From contig CM051030.1 of the NCBI GenBank assembly GCA_027627225.1, positions 1,178,001 through 1,242,000 on the forward strand: DNA of 64,000 bases, read 5' to 3'. This document shows, one piece after another, positions 34,562 through 45,284 of the stretch (within the stretch, counting starts at the first letter, position 1; each line of letters starts with the position of its first letter). A model generated the notes under the pieces. That model made no database searches. It saw nothing but the letters and a program-made list of their open reading frames with translations, and was not told where the DNA came from. This DNA is from Congeria kusceri. Lineage: Eukaryota; Mollusca; Bivalvia; Myida; Dreissenidae. The position numbers were made by a program, and so were the translations under genes.

Positions 34562-35195
34562 TTATTTTTGATCTTTATGCAAATGTACATATTCAGTGGG
34601 GTCACTTGGAGCTTTCTTAAACCCAATGCCGTTAATGACATCATAGTCACATTTGTTAACATCTTCTGCATCATTACGTCCTGAAAGTGTTCCAACATTA
34701 GGCTGTGTAATGTGATTATAGTCCCCATCGTCAACTCGTGTGCTTTTCGCGTGTGTTGCCAGTGCAGTCGACGTGACGTCATAATCGTTGCCAGCTTGAA
34801 CCATGTTACGAAAGTGTCCATGCTCTTTATTACGCCCATAGTCATTGTCGACGTGTCGATCATTCTTCAGTTTATCATACGCATTCTCAGGATGCCTTAT
34901 TTTACAACCAGCTTCAGTGGTATTAGTTGTGTAATCATAGTCACAGTTGTCATCTTCAACACGTGCATACGGTTCTTCGGTTTCATTGATAGTGTTGTAA
35001 TTATCGTCATTTGGAAGATACAGTGGATTGTTTGGCATGACGTTATCTTTGTCTGATTTGGAGAATTTTTCCAGTACACAGTAGTTATGGTTGTCTACAC
35101 CGTTAACAATATCGCCAGCAGTCGGCTCACCATCATCCGTATTGCATGCACCACTTAAGTCGTTATTCTTTTTCTCCCAACAATGCAGTTTTCCC
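34562..35195 (-). CDS. Gene 1 exon 10: tyrosine-rich cytoplasmic tail
   Basis: Acceptor ccttttcag, phase 2 entry completing AGG (Arg), 210 codons to TAA at 34,564-34,562. Acidic, Asn/Asp-rich, with repeated (D/N)YxxI/L/V motifs. The start of the exon (RG, then L..C, KKNND) and VLEK are shared with gene 2, fixing the acceptor. An internal ATG at 35,038 is not a start. Confidence 0.9.
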
Positions 35196-38100
35196 CTGAA
35201 AAGGGGTATGTAATAAGGTAGTTTAAAATAAGCTGACTGATTTCAAAAGACATTATTACAACAATACATCCGTGACAATTATTGCCCAAAATTTTCCGAA
35301 AGTGTCTTCCATTGCTGGTGGCTATTAAAAGCAAACACAACATTAACCAGGAGCATTCTTCCATTTGTAATGACTACAAATGCTAAACAACACTGTGTTG
35401 AAGCACCCTTATAAGATGTCATGAATATTTATGCAATAGGATTATTTGATAAAGCGTAAAACATGTAACCTTATCCTATAAAGTCTGGTTGCTTCAACGG
35501 GGTTACTGTGTCGTTCACGCACTCCCTATGACTGAATAATGTATGTCTAACATATACAAGTTTGTATAGTTACTAAATGCATTTTAATCTCTTTTACGAA
35601 ATGATACATATATCAATACATTAATAAGTATTGCATACCTTTTTTTGATTACAATGATAACCAGTGCCCCTCCAACTGTGAACAGGATCCCAACTGACGC
35701 ACCGACGCCAACTCCTATTGCTGGGAAATCTAGGTTCAACACATATTGAATAATTATAATGCACTTCGCAATACCAATTATCTCGACAATTTTATAATAA
35801 AAGCATGACTTATTATCCTGTCAATAATACATGACTTGTAATTGTTATATACACTATTTATGCAATGATACGGCTACAATACCTTTCTGATCAATGTTGC
35901 TGGATCTCTGTCCTTCCGAAAGATTTGCGTTATTGCCTTGTGTAGGCTCTGTTGTCGAAGCAACTGTTGTAGTTTTGTCTGAAGTATGACGATTTTATGT
36001 AATCGTATGTGTTGATGTCGTAGTTTATTCTGTTTGTAAATTCTATTTGATTCGCCACCCCAGTGCTCGTACATATATTTAAAAGGAAGAACCCAAATAC
36101 ATCCTATGGCATTAAAGATGTAAATTTGCGATTTAACCCGTTAATAGTATAATGGAACAGTTATTCTGAATATCCGTAAATATCTTAGCTTTCCATTACG
36201 TATTTAAGAATTATATGAATATTGAAAATACAAAGTCCGTTATTTTACTCAATAAATCTGGTTGTTGAATATATTGTTGCACTGAAGAGGCCAAAAGTGT
36301 TGTCCATTCAAAACAACATCTACTAACATAAAACATCAATTATTAAACGTTTACACGGCTACTTGAAAACTTGATAACTATTTGGCTACAATAAGTGTAT
36401 TGAAACAGTAAATTATAAAAATGTTTGGTAATTTTTCAGCATAATAATGCCATGTTTAAAACAACCACTAGTTTGATGTACCACACTGTAAAATAAAATA
36501 GTTCACATACGGTTACGTATGTGTTTTACAACAGTGCTATATACTTAACATGCAATTTCATATTGAACGCATTACCTGTAACGCAGAGAGCTTTTTTCGA
36601 GACATAGGTTGTTGATAGCAGGAGTGTTTTATTCTTTCCGTTAACATATATATATTGATTGTCTTCAATCGCTGTATACTTGCCTACATATAAGAAAATA
36701 CATATGACCAGTTAATACAGTTTTAATGTCATTAATAAAATTTAAAAATTCTAGCAACGCAGTTCAAAACATACGTGGTTTGCATGATTATGTGCAGCAT
36801 CCTGCTTTGTTCTTAATCTGTAATTACGATAAAGTAAAGACTGTATTTATAATTGCTAAGAATTACGGCCCATGGCGTACGTTTAATAGTGTGAGTGTTC
36901 GCTCTCTTCACTGGTTTTACAAACTAAGCAATAGACTTAATAATATATAGTAAATTATGAAATGGTCAAATAATTATGCAAAAAGAAATCATTTAATCGT
37001 AAAGGGAATAAATGCTGTTCCAAAATGGAAACATATCTGTCAGAACAAAGAAAGAAACACTGTAAAATACCATACAGCTACATTAGTAATGTGATGTCAT
37101 GTGATGCGATGTTTGTGATCTATTACGCTGTATTGTGCTTTATTGTTCTTTGTTGTGTTGCGTAGCATTGCAATGCTTTGTGTTATGTTGTTGTAATGAT
37201 CTAATATGCATTTTGTACATTAAACACATTTGAATACCTGGTTCAGATTTCCTTATTAAGGTGCTTGCTCTTACCTGGTTCAGATTTCCTAATTAAGGTG
37301 CGTGCTCTAATTACTCCTGTCCAATATGGCTGTTTTTGCTGGTAACTGAATCCTGCCATAAGTATACTACGTACAGATGCTGGATACTTGTTGTTTTTCA
37401 AGCAAAGTGCATTACCTTTTTCCCAAGACTTTTCTGAAGTCTCATTGGGGATCGCTTTTGCTGATGTATCTAGTAAATTAAACATAACGTGATCATTGTT
37501 AATTGATATAAATTTACTGTATGCTATTAATGAAATAAGTTATAAAGTTATTCTTGTATTAGCAATTGCACGTTTATTGATTTTTGTCCTCTGACGGAGC
37601 GCTATTGATCGATCTATAAGAGTTGAATGACCATGCATTCAGAAAGCTCTTCGTTTTTTGACAACCATATCTTGTAAAACATTCGTTTTGAGATTAGCAG
37701 GCGTGGTTACAAATCCAATAGCTACCCGTCATTTGCAATAGTGAAATTCCAATGTCCGATTGCCGTTTCAATAAAAACACGATTATGTGTTAGTAATAAC
37801 TTACCGAACTTGAATCTTGATTCAGTTTGTATGTTTTAAACATTAAAATAAAAATATACATAAAATTAAAATATACATAATAGCCAAATATAAAATAAAA
37901 CATTAAAATAAAAATATACATAATAGCCAAATATAAAATAAAACATTAAAATAAAAATATAGATAATAGCCAAATATAAACTAAAACATTAAAATAAAAA
38001 TATAGATAATAGCCAAATATAAAATAAAACATTAAAATAAAAATATACATAATAGCCAAATATAAAATAAAACATTAAAATAAAATAAACATAATAGTCA

Positions 38101-41100
38101 TATATAATGGTTACATTCATTTATGGATAGTAATTGTTTGAATTGGTAAACTATACATATATTTAAACTAAGTTTGGTTTAAGTGAGTTTAGAAATTTAA
38201 CTATCAAATTTGTTTCCTTAACTACAAGTAAATTTGTATATTTTTGCCTTTTGATTAAATACAAAACATGTCCAAGATTAAATTCCTTTCATATATTTGT
38301 ATATTATAATTGTTTTAAGATATTAAATGTCCGTTATTTGTGATGTGTTTATGACTCTGAGTATGATGTTTACATACCTAAATATGAAAGGTTGCTGCAC
38401 ATAACCTTTATAGGCGAATCAACTATACATGGACGCCAGTCGAAAGCTGGATAGAAGTATGTAAGGCAATCTCCAGTCGGCCAGTAGCGGCTATTTAGTT
38501 CGATGGTTTCTGTGTGTAAAAATTGGAATTAGACATCTGCAGGTTATATGCGTGTCAGAAAGATAACAATTTCAGTGACCTGTTTAAGCCTTTAAACTTG
38601 ATTTGACTCTCAAATATTGGAGGGATGTGACTATTTTGTTTTACCTACCATTTATCTGCTTGTAAATAGCATAACACCCACTACTACAAAAGGTATCCGA
38701 TTTGTTGATGCACTGCTGAAATAGTGTGTTCACAAGTTCGTTTGCGCAGCGACATTCCAGTTGAGACTGTAAAATAATAAAATAACCTAAGCAAATGCAT
38801 CATTCTGCTTTTCCAGAAGAATTTAAGGCAACTGTCAATAAACGTTATGAATTCTTAAATAGGTTGTATATGAGTGTCATAAAAATGGGTTCCAGTTTTT
38901 GAAAATACAGATTCATATAAGATAAAGACATCTCAAAATGCCTGTCATCGTAAGTGACTGGTAACATATAGGTGCCACACTTTAACTATCACATATCCTT
39001 TTGTAAATAAAAATAATCACACCTTTGTTTTCAAGAAAAATATAAACTTGACACTTTTGTGGTATTATGGACTTTTTCTTTTACATCATTTTAACCTTAC
39101 CTTACGTAGTTACAAAAGCGAGAAATACGATAACAGAAAAGGAAGAAAAATATTTTACTTCTTTGCTTACCTTTTAAGTATGCATAAAAGTGACGTACAC
39201 GTATGATTTACTTTGATATTTATATATACAAACAACAAATATTGTATGTTTTGTGTTGAATTCATACTTCTCAGTCGAAAGTTATTCATTTTAATTTAAA
39301 ATGTATTTAAAAAAAAACTTATTTACTGTAGAACTGCAACAATTAATGCAATGAAGGAAAGTTACATATAAACCTCGTCAATCGATTTTATCCCGAAAAT
39401 TCCTCCATCACACAGCGTATAGCAGTAGCCAGTGGTCGGCACAGTGAATGTTTGTCCACTCTGTAATTTCGCACAACCTGAAACAAAGTGTCAATTTACA
39501 ATATTTATACATATACAATATGCATAACCTACATACTATGTGTATGAGTACGTCGTATACTTATTTTTAATATCAGTGTATAATCTGTAGATTATAAACT
39601 ACATGAGTGTAAACTGTAGATCTTAATAGAACCAGTTACATACCTTTTGCCTTTTAACGTTGTATCGTATAACCCAGTAATATGCCTAATACGTTTTGGC
39701 AATATCATCGTATAACCCAATACTTTGCCGAATACTTATCTTACAGTAGATAACTCAACACAATGCCCTGATATTTATTTTACATTACATTTCGTATAAC
39801 ATATTATATGCCTGATAATTATTTTAAAATATTAGTGTACAACTCATAATACTAGATTGTCTTATACTTATTGTACAACATTTTGGAGTATGTCCCATAA
39901 TATTTTGTATAGTTCAGTTACAATATGAGTGTATAACCTATAACATATGTTATACTTATATTACAGTATAAGTTTTAAAATAACATATGTGTATAATATA
40001 ACTCATGCTTGTTCAACTTTGTAGTTAATTGCATGAGGCGATTAAATGGTATTAATGCCTAAAATAAAAGGTGATTAAAAACAAACAATTTACCTAAGAA
40101 CAGATATTGAAGATTTGCCCATATATAGCCGATCCAGACATCTGTATCAATAGGCAGCACGTCAATGGTTTCTTTCAGTTCAAAGAGTTCGCTCTTATAA
40201 TCAAGTTCTGGTTCAGCCAAATTGCATTTAACATTAATCCACTTGGTTGATTTATTGCTTAAAATGTATTGTCCTGAAATATATAAGACGTTGTTCTCAA
40301 CATTTTACCAACGATAAACATGCATACGTGTTAAAACATTGCCGCCCGCTAAATGTTAATCTAAGTCACACACAATGTTTTCATAATTATGTAGGTCAAA
40401 TTCAGACATATAAAATGCCGATGCAGTTATTGAGTTGCTATGACCGTGGGATCAGTTAAAATTATCTAATTTTACTGTTGATAAAATAATTAATATAGTT
40501 TTTATTAATATATTAAGAATTTTTTTTCTTATTTTGTTTCTTAAACTGTAAATGTTAACTAAATTTTAAAGCTAATTTATAATAGCAAATAATGATTATG
40601 TAATGTCTGATTTATACTTTTTGTTTTCATATACAATTTGCCTTCTATATATATGTATGTGTACCAGCCTGTATTAATTTTTTATGAAAACTTATGACAT
40701 GTCATGCCAGTATACCCGTCTGTTAATATGCCACCATTTTCCATCGTTTGCCATGGAAAAAAGAGTGGCAAACGGCGGAGTAGTTAGACATGAAATTTGG
40801 TGGAATATCAGTGGCACACAATGAAAAAAAGGGACAGTGGAGGAATTTACATCGATCGTGGCATTTGGTGGAATTTGATGGCGATCGGTGGAGTATTAGG
40901 ACTAAATTTTCATCATTTTCCATCAAATTCCACCAATAGAAACGATGTAGAATTTTATCCAATTTGCCAATTTTGATGAAAATTGATGGCAAACGGTGGA
41001 GTATTTGGACAAAATTTTCATCGTTTGACATCCAATGTCACTAGTGGAAAACAATGGCAAAATTGGCTATTATTAAATTATTATTAATAATTATTATATA

Positions 41101-44100
41101 TATATAATATATATATATATTATAATAATTATTATAATAATTAATAATAACAACATAAATATATACGAATATATAGCAATACAATATTATTCACTAAAAC
41201 GAGAAATTTGATACAGTTATCTGGAGTTCACTGTAGTTAAATACTTATTTAATAAGAATCAGCTTTAACATGATTGTTTAACATGGCAAAGTCTGTAGAC
41301 CAAAATTAAGCAAAATTAATTAGGGCATATATGCATCAGTGAACTTAGTGCTTATCTACATCAATAAATAATTATATATGATGCATGTTCATGTATATAT
41401 TATATTTTAGGGTACCATTTAAAACACCTAGACTCTTGTGAGAGCAACATGACAAAGAAATGTTTGTTATATTAATACTATTGTCATATACAGTTGGGAC
41501 AATGTATGTAACTGGCAGACAGTTTGAGTCATTTACGCTTAATATTATATCCGAATTTTACATGTGTATGCTTAGATACAAGATTATGTATGTATGCTTA
41601 GATACAATTGTAATGCCTAAATGATTTTGTCTAAAATAAGTACATTAAATTGAAGCATTTCTTTACCTAAGAATTTATTTAGCAATAGAATACACAACTC
41701 TACGGTTCTGTAAGATCCTGAAATAATGTTTTGACTGCATTGTCTATTATGTGAACTTAAACAAAATCATACAGTGGTTTCAGAATTTATTTGAAATGTT
41801 AACAACATACTAAATAGACATTGAAGTCAGAACTAATGTTACTATGTGGATATCATAAAAATAGAAATTTAAGGGAAAATGAATACAAACCATAAGTTGT
41901 TCTGCCATTAAACCAAAGTGCTGAAGTCCTGTACCACTCTTCCACAACACTAAATGTTGATTTCCACATGCTACTAGATGCACATTGATTCTTAACAGAA
42001 TGTCAGTATTTCAGGATAGCTTTAAAACTACAATTAATCCAAAAGGTTGCTTTATGACTACAATATAAATATATTAGTTGCTAAAACATTTACATGTGTA
42101 CTCTTGTTTTCAAATTGAGAGGTAAAGTTCCGATATTTGTTGAATGAACCAATCAGGAAAGGGTGTGTATGGGTTAACCAATAGATAAGCAGATGCTTTA
42201 TTGCAAGGGAGAAGGTTTCAAATTCTTTAGCAGACCAACATCTGAATACCACAGCTGTCGGTCAGTGCTTATCAGATTGGTTGTAAATTGTAGCATCTAA
42301 CTTTGGTCAAATGTTTGAAGGAGTATCACTTGTTCTTAAACAGCTGGAACAAGGTCAAGAACTTTCAACTTGTACACATTCCTTAAAATGTTTTACATGA
42401 GACCCTTTGTTTATAAGACATTTAAGTATTTTTAGCTTAAGTGTGTTATGGTACAGTATCATGGAAACCTTTAAAATTGATCAAAGCCAGGATCACAACC
42501 ACATAAGTCATAATTTTAATTAATATACAATAATATCAAATTTGTCAAATATAAAAATGTGAATAGAAAATAAGTGTTTGTAACACATGTGATCCATCAG
42601 ACTCTCCCAAAAAAAAAAAAATATGTTTAAAAGTACAATTGTTGAGCATGAAACTAATGTAATACTGTAATATTATCAGAAAACAGTTTCAATGCAGTTT
42701 ATTTGAACCAAAACAAGGCATCAATTTGTTTTTCCACTGTTTTTCACTCTTTTTCTCTCAGATATTTTCTAAGTTCCAATTTTGTGTATGTAAAATATAC
42801 GTTTAACGCTCCTCAAAATGACTAAGTCCAATTTTCCACTGTTTGCCAGTGAATTTTCATCATTTTACATCTAATGCCACTACCCATTTTCCACCGATTG
42901 ATGAAAAACGATGGCGTCTCATTGTTTGCCATCGTTTTTACACTGTTGCCACCATTTTCCACGAAAAAGAGTGGTAATCGGTAGAAAATGGTGGAAATCG
43001 GTGGCAAATATGCAGACGGGCAACTAACGTTATTTCAGTTTGGCGTGTTTTCTTAATTTTGGCGCAATTTTGTGTAACGCCATTTATGACGTCATAGTAA
43101 GCAACGTAATTTTGACGTTGAAAAACATTGACATTATTATTATGTTCAAGGCGTTCAGTTCATACACATCAAACATGTAGTTTGAAAGATATTTTTCATA
43201 TTTTGAGAAAGTCCTAATGCCGAAACGTCAATAAAAAAGGAGAATAGTCAGAGCGATAAAATTAATATCAGCACTCATTTTGAGTAAATTATCGGTCGTG
43301 TGTCGTCTTCTTCGCTGTTTAAACTGGCAATGGCAATTTAAGAAACATATAAGCAATAACGGAGTCTCTTGTATAAGGCAGACTTAATATGTGCATGTAA
43401 CTATAAAGCATTTGGAGAGTACAGACTTCTTCCAAAATACCTTCCTTTCCTTATCGCCAATAATAAAGAATTTTTACAACAATCCTTTATTCAGAAGGTA
43501 ATCCGGATCATCACCAAAATTTAATCAAACAGAGAAAACATTAAACCAACGGTAACAAAATCTCCCATTTGAAGGAGGGGGTTACTAAGATATGGTTTGA
43601 AGGGACTTTTTCCAAGATTTTTGCATTTTTTGAACTATGCCATTTAATGTCTTAACTTTACAGATTTAAGCATTGGAACAAACAAGCTCGAGTATAATAA
43701 CATGAAAAGAAAAAAAAAGTTGCTCCCACAGAGGTCCGAACCCAAGACCTCCGGATCAAAAGGCTACCACATCAACCACTCGGCCAATCCGATTTATATA
43801 TGTAACGCTAAATTGTTTACTTGATGTAAGTGATCCACGAGTTGTAAACGATTTAAACGAAACCAAGAAAAGAACTCCAAATTATTCAATCAATGAGCGT
43901 TACAAACCCTTTAACATTTTATCAATGTCAACTGATAATTATCAACTGATAATTACTCATTAACGAAACGGTATTTACACTATATTTCTATGTGCCAGTG
44001 TTATTTCGCTCATTTATATACACTACTCTTTTTATTTGGGAATTTGGGACAGAAAACTTTGAAAGTAGTCAATTCATCAATCTGTGAATAGGTCCCTTTA

Positions 44101-44819
44101 GAGCCGAAGAGAGCCACTTGAGGATAGTTGTACCATCTGTATTTATTAGTGACATAAATCAGTATTAACTTCCTGTTCAGTGGTAAACTACTTAAAATAT
44201 TTCAAAATAATGGTAATTTAAACAAGAGGAGATGTGATGGTCAAAATTAATAAATACAATGCATTTAAAAAAAAAAAAAAAATGTAATTTTATACTTTGA
44301 CAGAGATCTCAAAACGTTTCGTCAACAAAAAAAAGTTCAGTTATCAAATTAATTTGGCCTTATAACATTCCCGATCTGCTACATTTACTATATAATTATG
44401 TATACCAGTCGCATTCATCACTCTTTAATAAGGATTGCAGATATGTTATACTGTTGTTGCTTTATATGATTCTGATGACTACAAGTCGAACTTTTTGCTG
44501 CTTACTGTGCTCAAGGTAAGCTTGATTGTGCAGTAATCATTAAATGTTAAGTAAATGTTTAAACTGTAGACTCTGTTTTTTTCTTGTATATTGTCTGAAT
44601 TGTAAAACAGTAGAAAATGACATTGTGCATATTCTATGTACAGTCTTTGTCTAACAAAATGTGTAAAACACCCACCACCGAATTAGCAGTAACCTGTGGA
44701 TATAGTAGGTTGATGAACATTATTATCATGCACATCAATATATTGCTAATTAACCAGAAAGACGTACCTTTGACTGCCAAAACAAATGTAAACACTCCAA
44801 AAATGTTCAACAAACACAT
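34562..44819 (-). CDS. Gene 1: WSC/C-type-lectin-like receptor, Tyr-rich tail
   Basis: Spliced from ten exons: 44819-44768, 40273-40094, 39477-39374, 38766-38649, 38509-38378, 37469-37275, 36683-36576, 35978-35883, 35729-35639, 35195-34562 (1710 nt, 569 aa plus stop). All junctions are GT/AG and in phase. Layout: signal peptide (1-17), lectin-like half module (18-77), WSC-like domain (78-151), Cys-rich segment (152-195), second lectin-like module (196-296), Thr/Ser stalk (297-328), membrane helix (about 333-356), KKR stop-transfer, tail (359-569). The tail has many phosphotyrosine-type motifs (YCVL, YNTI, YARV, YDKL, YNHI, YDVI, YVHL); YNTI and YARV are six residues apart, close to an ITAM. 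Most introns are phase 1, suiting exon shuffling. A paralogue lies at 52.7-63.5 kb. Role inferred: single-pass surface receptor signalling through tyrosine phosphorylation. Ligand unknown. Confidence 0.85.
35639..35729 (-). CDS. Gene 1 exon 9: transmembrane segment
   Basis: Acceptor aacctag, donor AAAAG|GTATGC, phase 1 to 2. Encodes FPA, then a Gly/Val/Ile helix (VGASVGILFTVGGALVIIVI) and KKR. The equivalent exon of gene 2 (54,337-54,427) has the same length and a SVGF...VGGAV...LRT pattern. Confidence 0.9.
35883..35978 (-). CDS. Gene 1 exon 8: Thr/Ser-rich stalk
   Basis: Acceptor acttcag, donor AAAG|GTATTG, phase 1 to 1, 31 full codons beginning KTTTVASTTEPT. Low-complexity Thr/Ser/Asn-rich linker outside the membrane, probably O-glycosylated. 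Poorly conserved with gene 2 except composition and position. Confidence 0.75.
36576..36683 (-). CDS. Gene 1 exon 7: end of second lectin-like module
   Basis: Acceptor tatgtag, donor ACAG|GTAATG, phase 1 to 1, 35 full codons. NQYIYVN and KKALCV are conserved in gene 2 exon 55,246-55,347 (EQYAYIN, KKALCV). ALC may be the closing Cys of the lectin-like module. Confidence 0.85.
37275..37469 (-). CDS. Gene 1 exon 6: second lectin-like module
   Basis: Acceptor tttactag, donor CCAG|GTAAGA, phase 1 to 1, 64 full codons. SWEKGNALC, KYPASVRSI and YWTGVIR match the SWxxAxxxC, LASIxS and YWIGL landmarks of C-type lectin-like domains. KYPASVRSI is identical in gene 2. The donor region is duplicated 37 bp downstream (second donor CCAG|GTATTC); using it would shift the frame and meet TGA. 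Confidence 0.9.
37840..38105. repeat. 43-bp AT-rich minisatellite in gene 1 intron 5
   Basis: About five to six units of ataatagccaaatataaaat followed by aaaacattaaaataaaaatatac, period 43 bp, lying between exons 6 and 5 of gene 1. Non-coding. Confidence 0.85.
38378..38509 (-). CDS. Gene 1 exon 5: conserved Cys-rich segment
   Basis: Acceptor cacacag, donor TTAG|GTATGT, phase 1 to 1, 43 full codons. The pattern PTGDCLTY, F.WRPC, CSN.SY is shared with gene 2 exon 63,107-63,247, which supports it as coding. Fold not recognised. Confidence 0.85.
38649..38766 (-). CDS. Gene 1 exon 4: WSC-like domain, second half
   Basis: Acceptor ttttacag, donor AATG|GTAGGT, phase 0 to 1. Encodes LECRCANEL, then C, FCSSGC and YAIY, matching the ECxCG...C...C...vY end of WSC domains. 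The glycine after ECxC is replaced. The equivalent exon of gene 2 is 63,422-63,530. Confidence 0.8.
39374..39477 (-). CDS. Gene 1 exon 3: WSC-like domain, first half
   Basis: Acceptor tgtttcag, donor GAG|GTTTAT, phase 1 to 0. Encodes GCAKLQSGQ, TGYCYTLC and GGIFGIK, matching the GC, CxxxC and (Y/F)xGI landmarks of WSC domains. Confidence 0.8.
40094..40273 (-). CDS. Gene 1 exon 2: first lectin-like half module
   Basis: Acceptor tatttcag, donor TTAG|GTAAAT, phase 1 to 1, 59 full codons. Contains TKWINVKC, a helix-like acidic/Leu stretch, then DVWIGYIW. The W..V.C...L......W.G pattern resembles the first half of a C-type lectin-like domain, strongly diverged. SNKST gives a glycosylation site. 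Confidence 0.75.
41083..41155. repeat. AT-only palindrome
   Basis: attattaataattattatat followed by (ta)n and its mirror ataattattataataattaa: a near-perfect inverted repeat of A/T only, likely an expanded microsatellite able to form a cruciform. Confidence 0.8.
41667..41717 (-). pseudogene. Internally deleted copy of gene 1 exon 2
   Basis: Acceptor tatttcag|GA and donor TTCTTAG|GTAAAG match the borders of exon 2 at 40,094-40,273. The 51-nt segment is open, phase 1 to 1, 16 full codons ending NKFL against QYLFL. It looks like a duplicate of exon 2 that lost its middle but kept both splice sites and phase. It could be spliced in without frameshift; use is unproven. Confidence 0.4.
41892..42003 (-). 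pseudogene. Exon-like relic with lectin-like pattern
   Basis: Minus-strand frame NQCASSSMWKSTF to SALWFNGRTTY before donor TATG|GTTTGT. The C...W.....LWFNG spacing recalls the lectin-like modules and the donor gives phase 1. No phase-1 acceptor is found upstream (TGA precedes HSVK), so it is probably a broken exon. Confidence 0.25.
43021..43715. other. Gene 1 intron 1, no feature seen
   Basis: Nothing recognised between the possible insertion and the tRNA-like sequence. Confidence 0.35.
43718..43794 (-). repeat. tRNA-like SINE head (tRNA-Ser/Leu-like box A)
   Basis: Minus strand: box A TTGGCCGAGTGG, box B GGGTTCGGACC, then a run of T at 43,711-43,718. The acceptor stem does not close well, so it is called tRNA-like rather than a tRNA gene. 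It sits in gene 1 intron 1. Confidence 0.6.
43795..44767. other. Gene 1 intron 1, distal part, no feature seen
   Basis: AT-rich, with a poly-A run near 44,267-44,281. The frame at 44,617-44,907 on plus overlaps the minus-strand signal-peptide exon and is taken as a shadow. Confidence 0.4.
44768..44819 (-). CDS. Gene 1 exon 1: signal peptide
   Basis: ATG at 44,819-44,817 begins MCLLNIFGVFTFVLAVK, a hydrophobic leader of signal-peptide length, then donor G|GTACGT leaving phase 1. This phase joins exon 2 in frame (GGA, Gly). The choice rests on leader shape, donor and phase; the next exon is 4.5 kb away, so transcript evidence would settle it. Confidence 0.6.
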
Positions 44820-45115
44820 TGCAAAACTGGTATCTCAAACCGCTACAAAACACACATTAAATCTGAATCAGGATGCAATATTCGTTCAACTAAATATCAA
44901 CAGGTAAAATAGTGCGATACGGAAGGTAAATCCCTTATTGATTGTAATCTCATCTATTCGAACTACATTTCTCTACACCTGACTATAAATAAAACTAAAA
45001 ACATAAATATGATTTATATGAAAAAGCAATTCCGACCCAAGGCAATCTCATTAAAATCAAATCCTAACATTGTTAGGATCTGAAGACATCGTATAACAGG
45101 TCACGTTCATATGAC

Positions 45116-45213
45116 CTTCCAAACAATAAAATATCAGCCCTGCTGCGCCCAATGAAATTGCCTTTTGCACAGCAATGTTTGGCCATGGTTTTTGAAAAGT
45201 GATGCATTTCCAG
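45116..45213 (-). CDS. Orphan exon-like ORF, PA-domain-like
   Basis: Between acceptor gaggatcag and donor GAAG|GTCATA lies a 98-nt open segment encoding WKCITFQKPWPNIAVQKA then GAAGLIFYCLE. The pattern CxTFxxKxxxA...GA(A)xLIxY resembles the protease-associated (PA) domain of secreted or PA-TM-RING proteins. No flanking exons were identified; it lies 0.3 kb upstream of gene 1 on the same strand. It may be one exon of a gene with distant exons or a relic. Identification is tentative. Confidence 0.3.
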
Positions 45214-45284
45214 CTGATCCTCGGGAATAAATCATTCACAGTTAATTTTCACGGGGATAACAAAGGATATAGTGGTACTAGTCA

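Larger units (their letters stand above)
40715..43020. mobile_element. Possible foldback-type insertion in gene 1 intron 1
   Basis: Left end CCCGTCTGttAATATGCCAC and right end the complement of CCCGTCTGCATATTTGCCAC. Both ends (40,715-41,055 and 42,815-43,020) are built of short repeats around catttt(c/t)catc and ccacc.atttccac. The frames there (40,723-41,031 and 42,822-43,007, minus) are repeat translations. No clear target duplication was found, and the middle holds exon-like relics of gene 1, so two separate insertions are an alternative. Confidence 0.45.

Noticed and set aside
34712..35056. 114-codon hydrophobic plus-strand protein
   Set aside because: Antisense shadow of the gene 1 tail exon; Asn/Asp/Tyr codons read as Val/Ile on the other strand. 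The same applies to 52,663-53,121 over the gene 2 tail.
40723..43007. Proteins at 40,723-41,031 and 42,822-43,007 (minus)
   Set aside because: Translations of short ccatttt/ccacc repeats at the two inverted ends.
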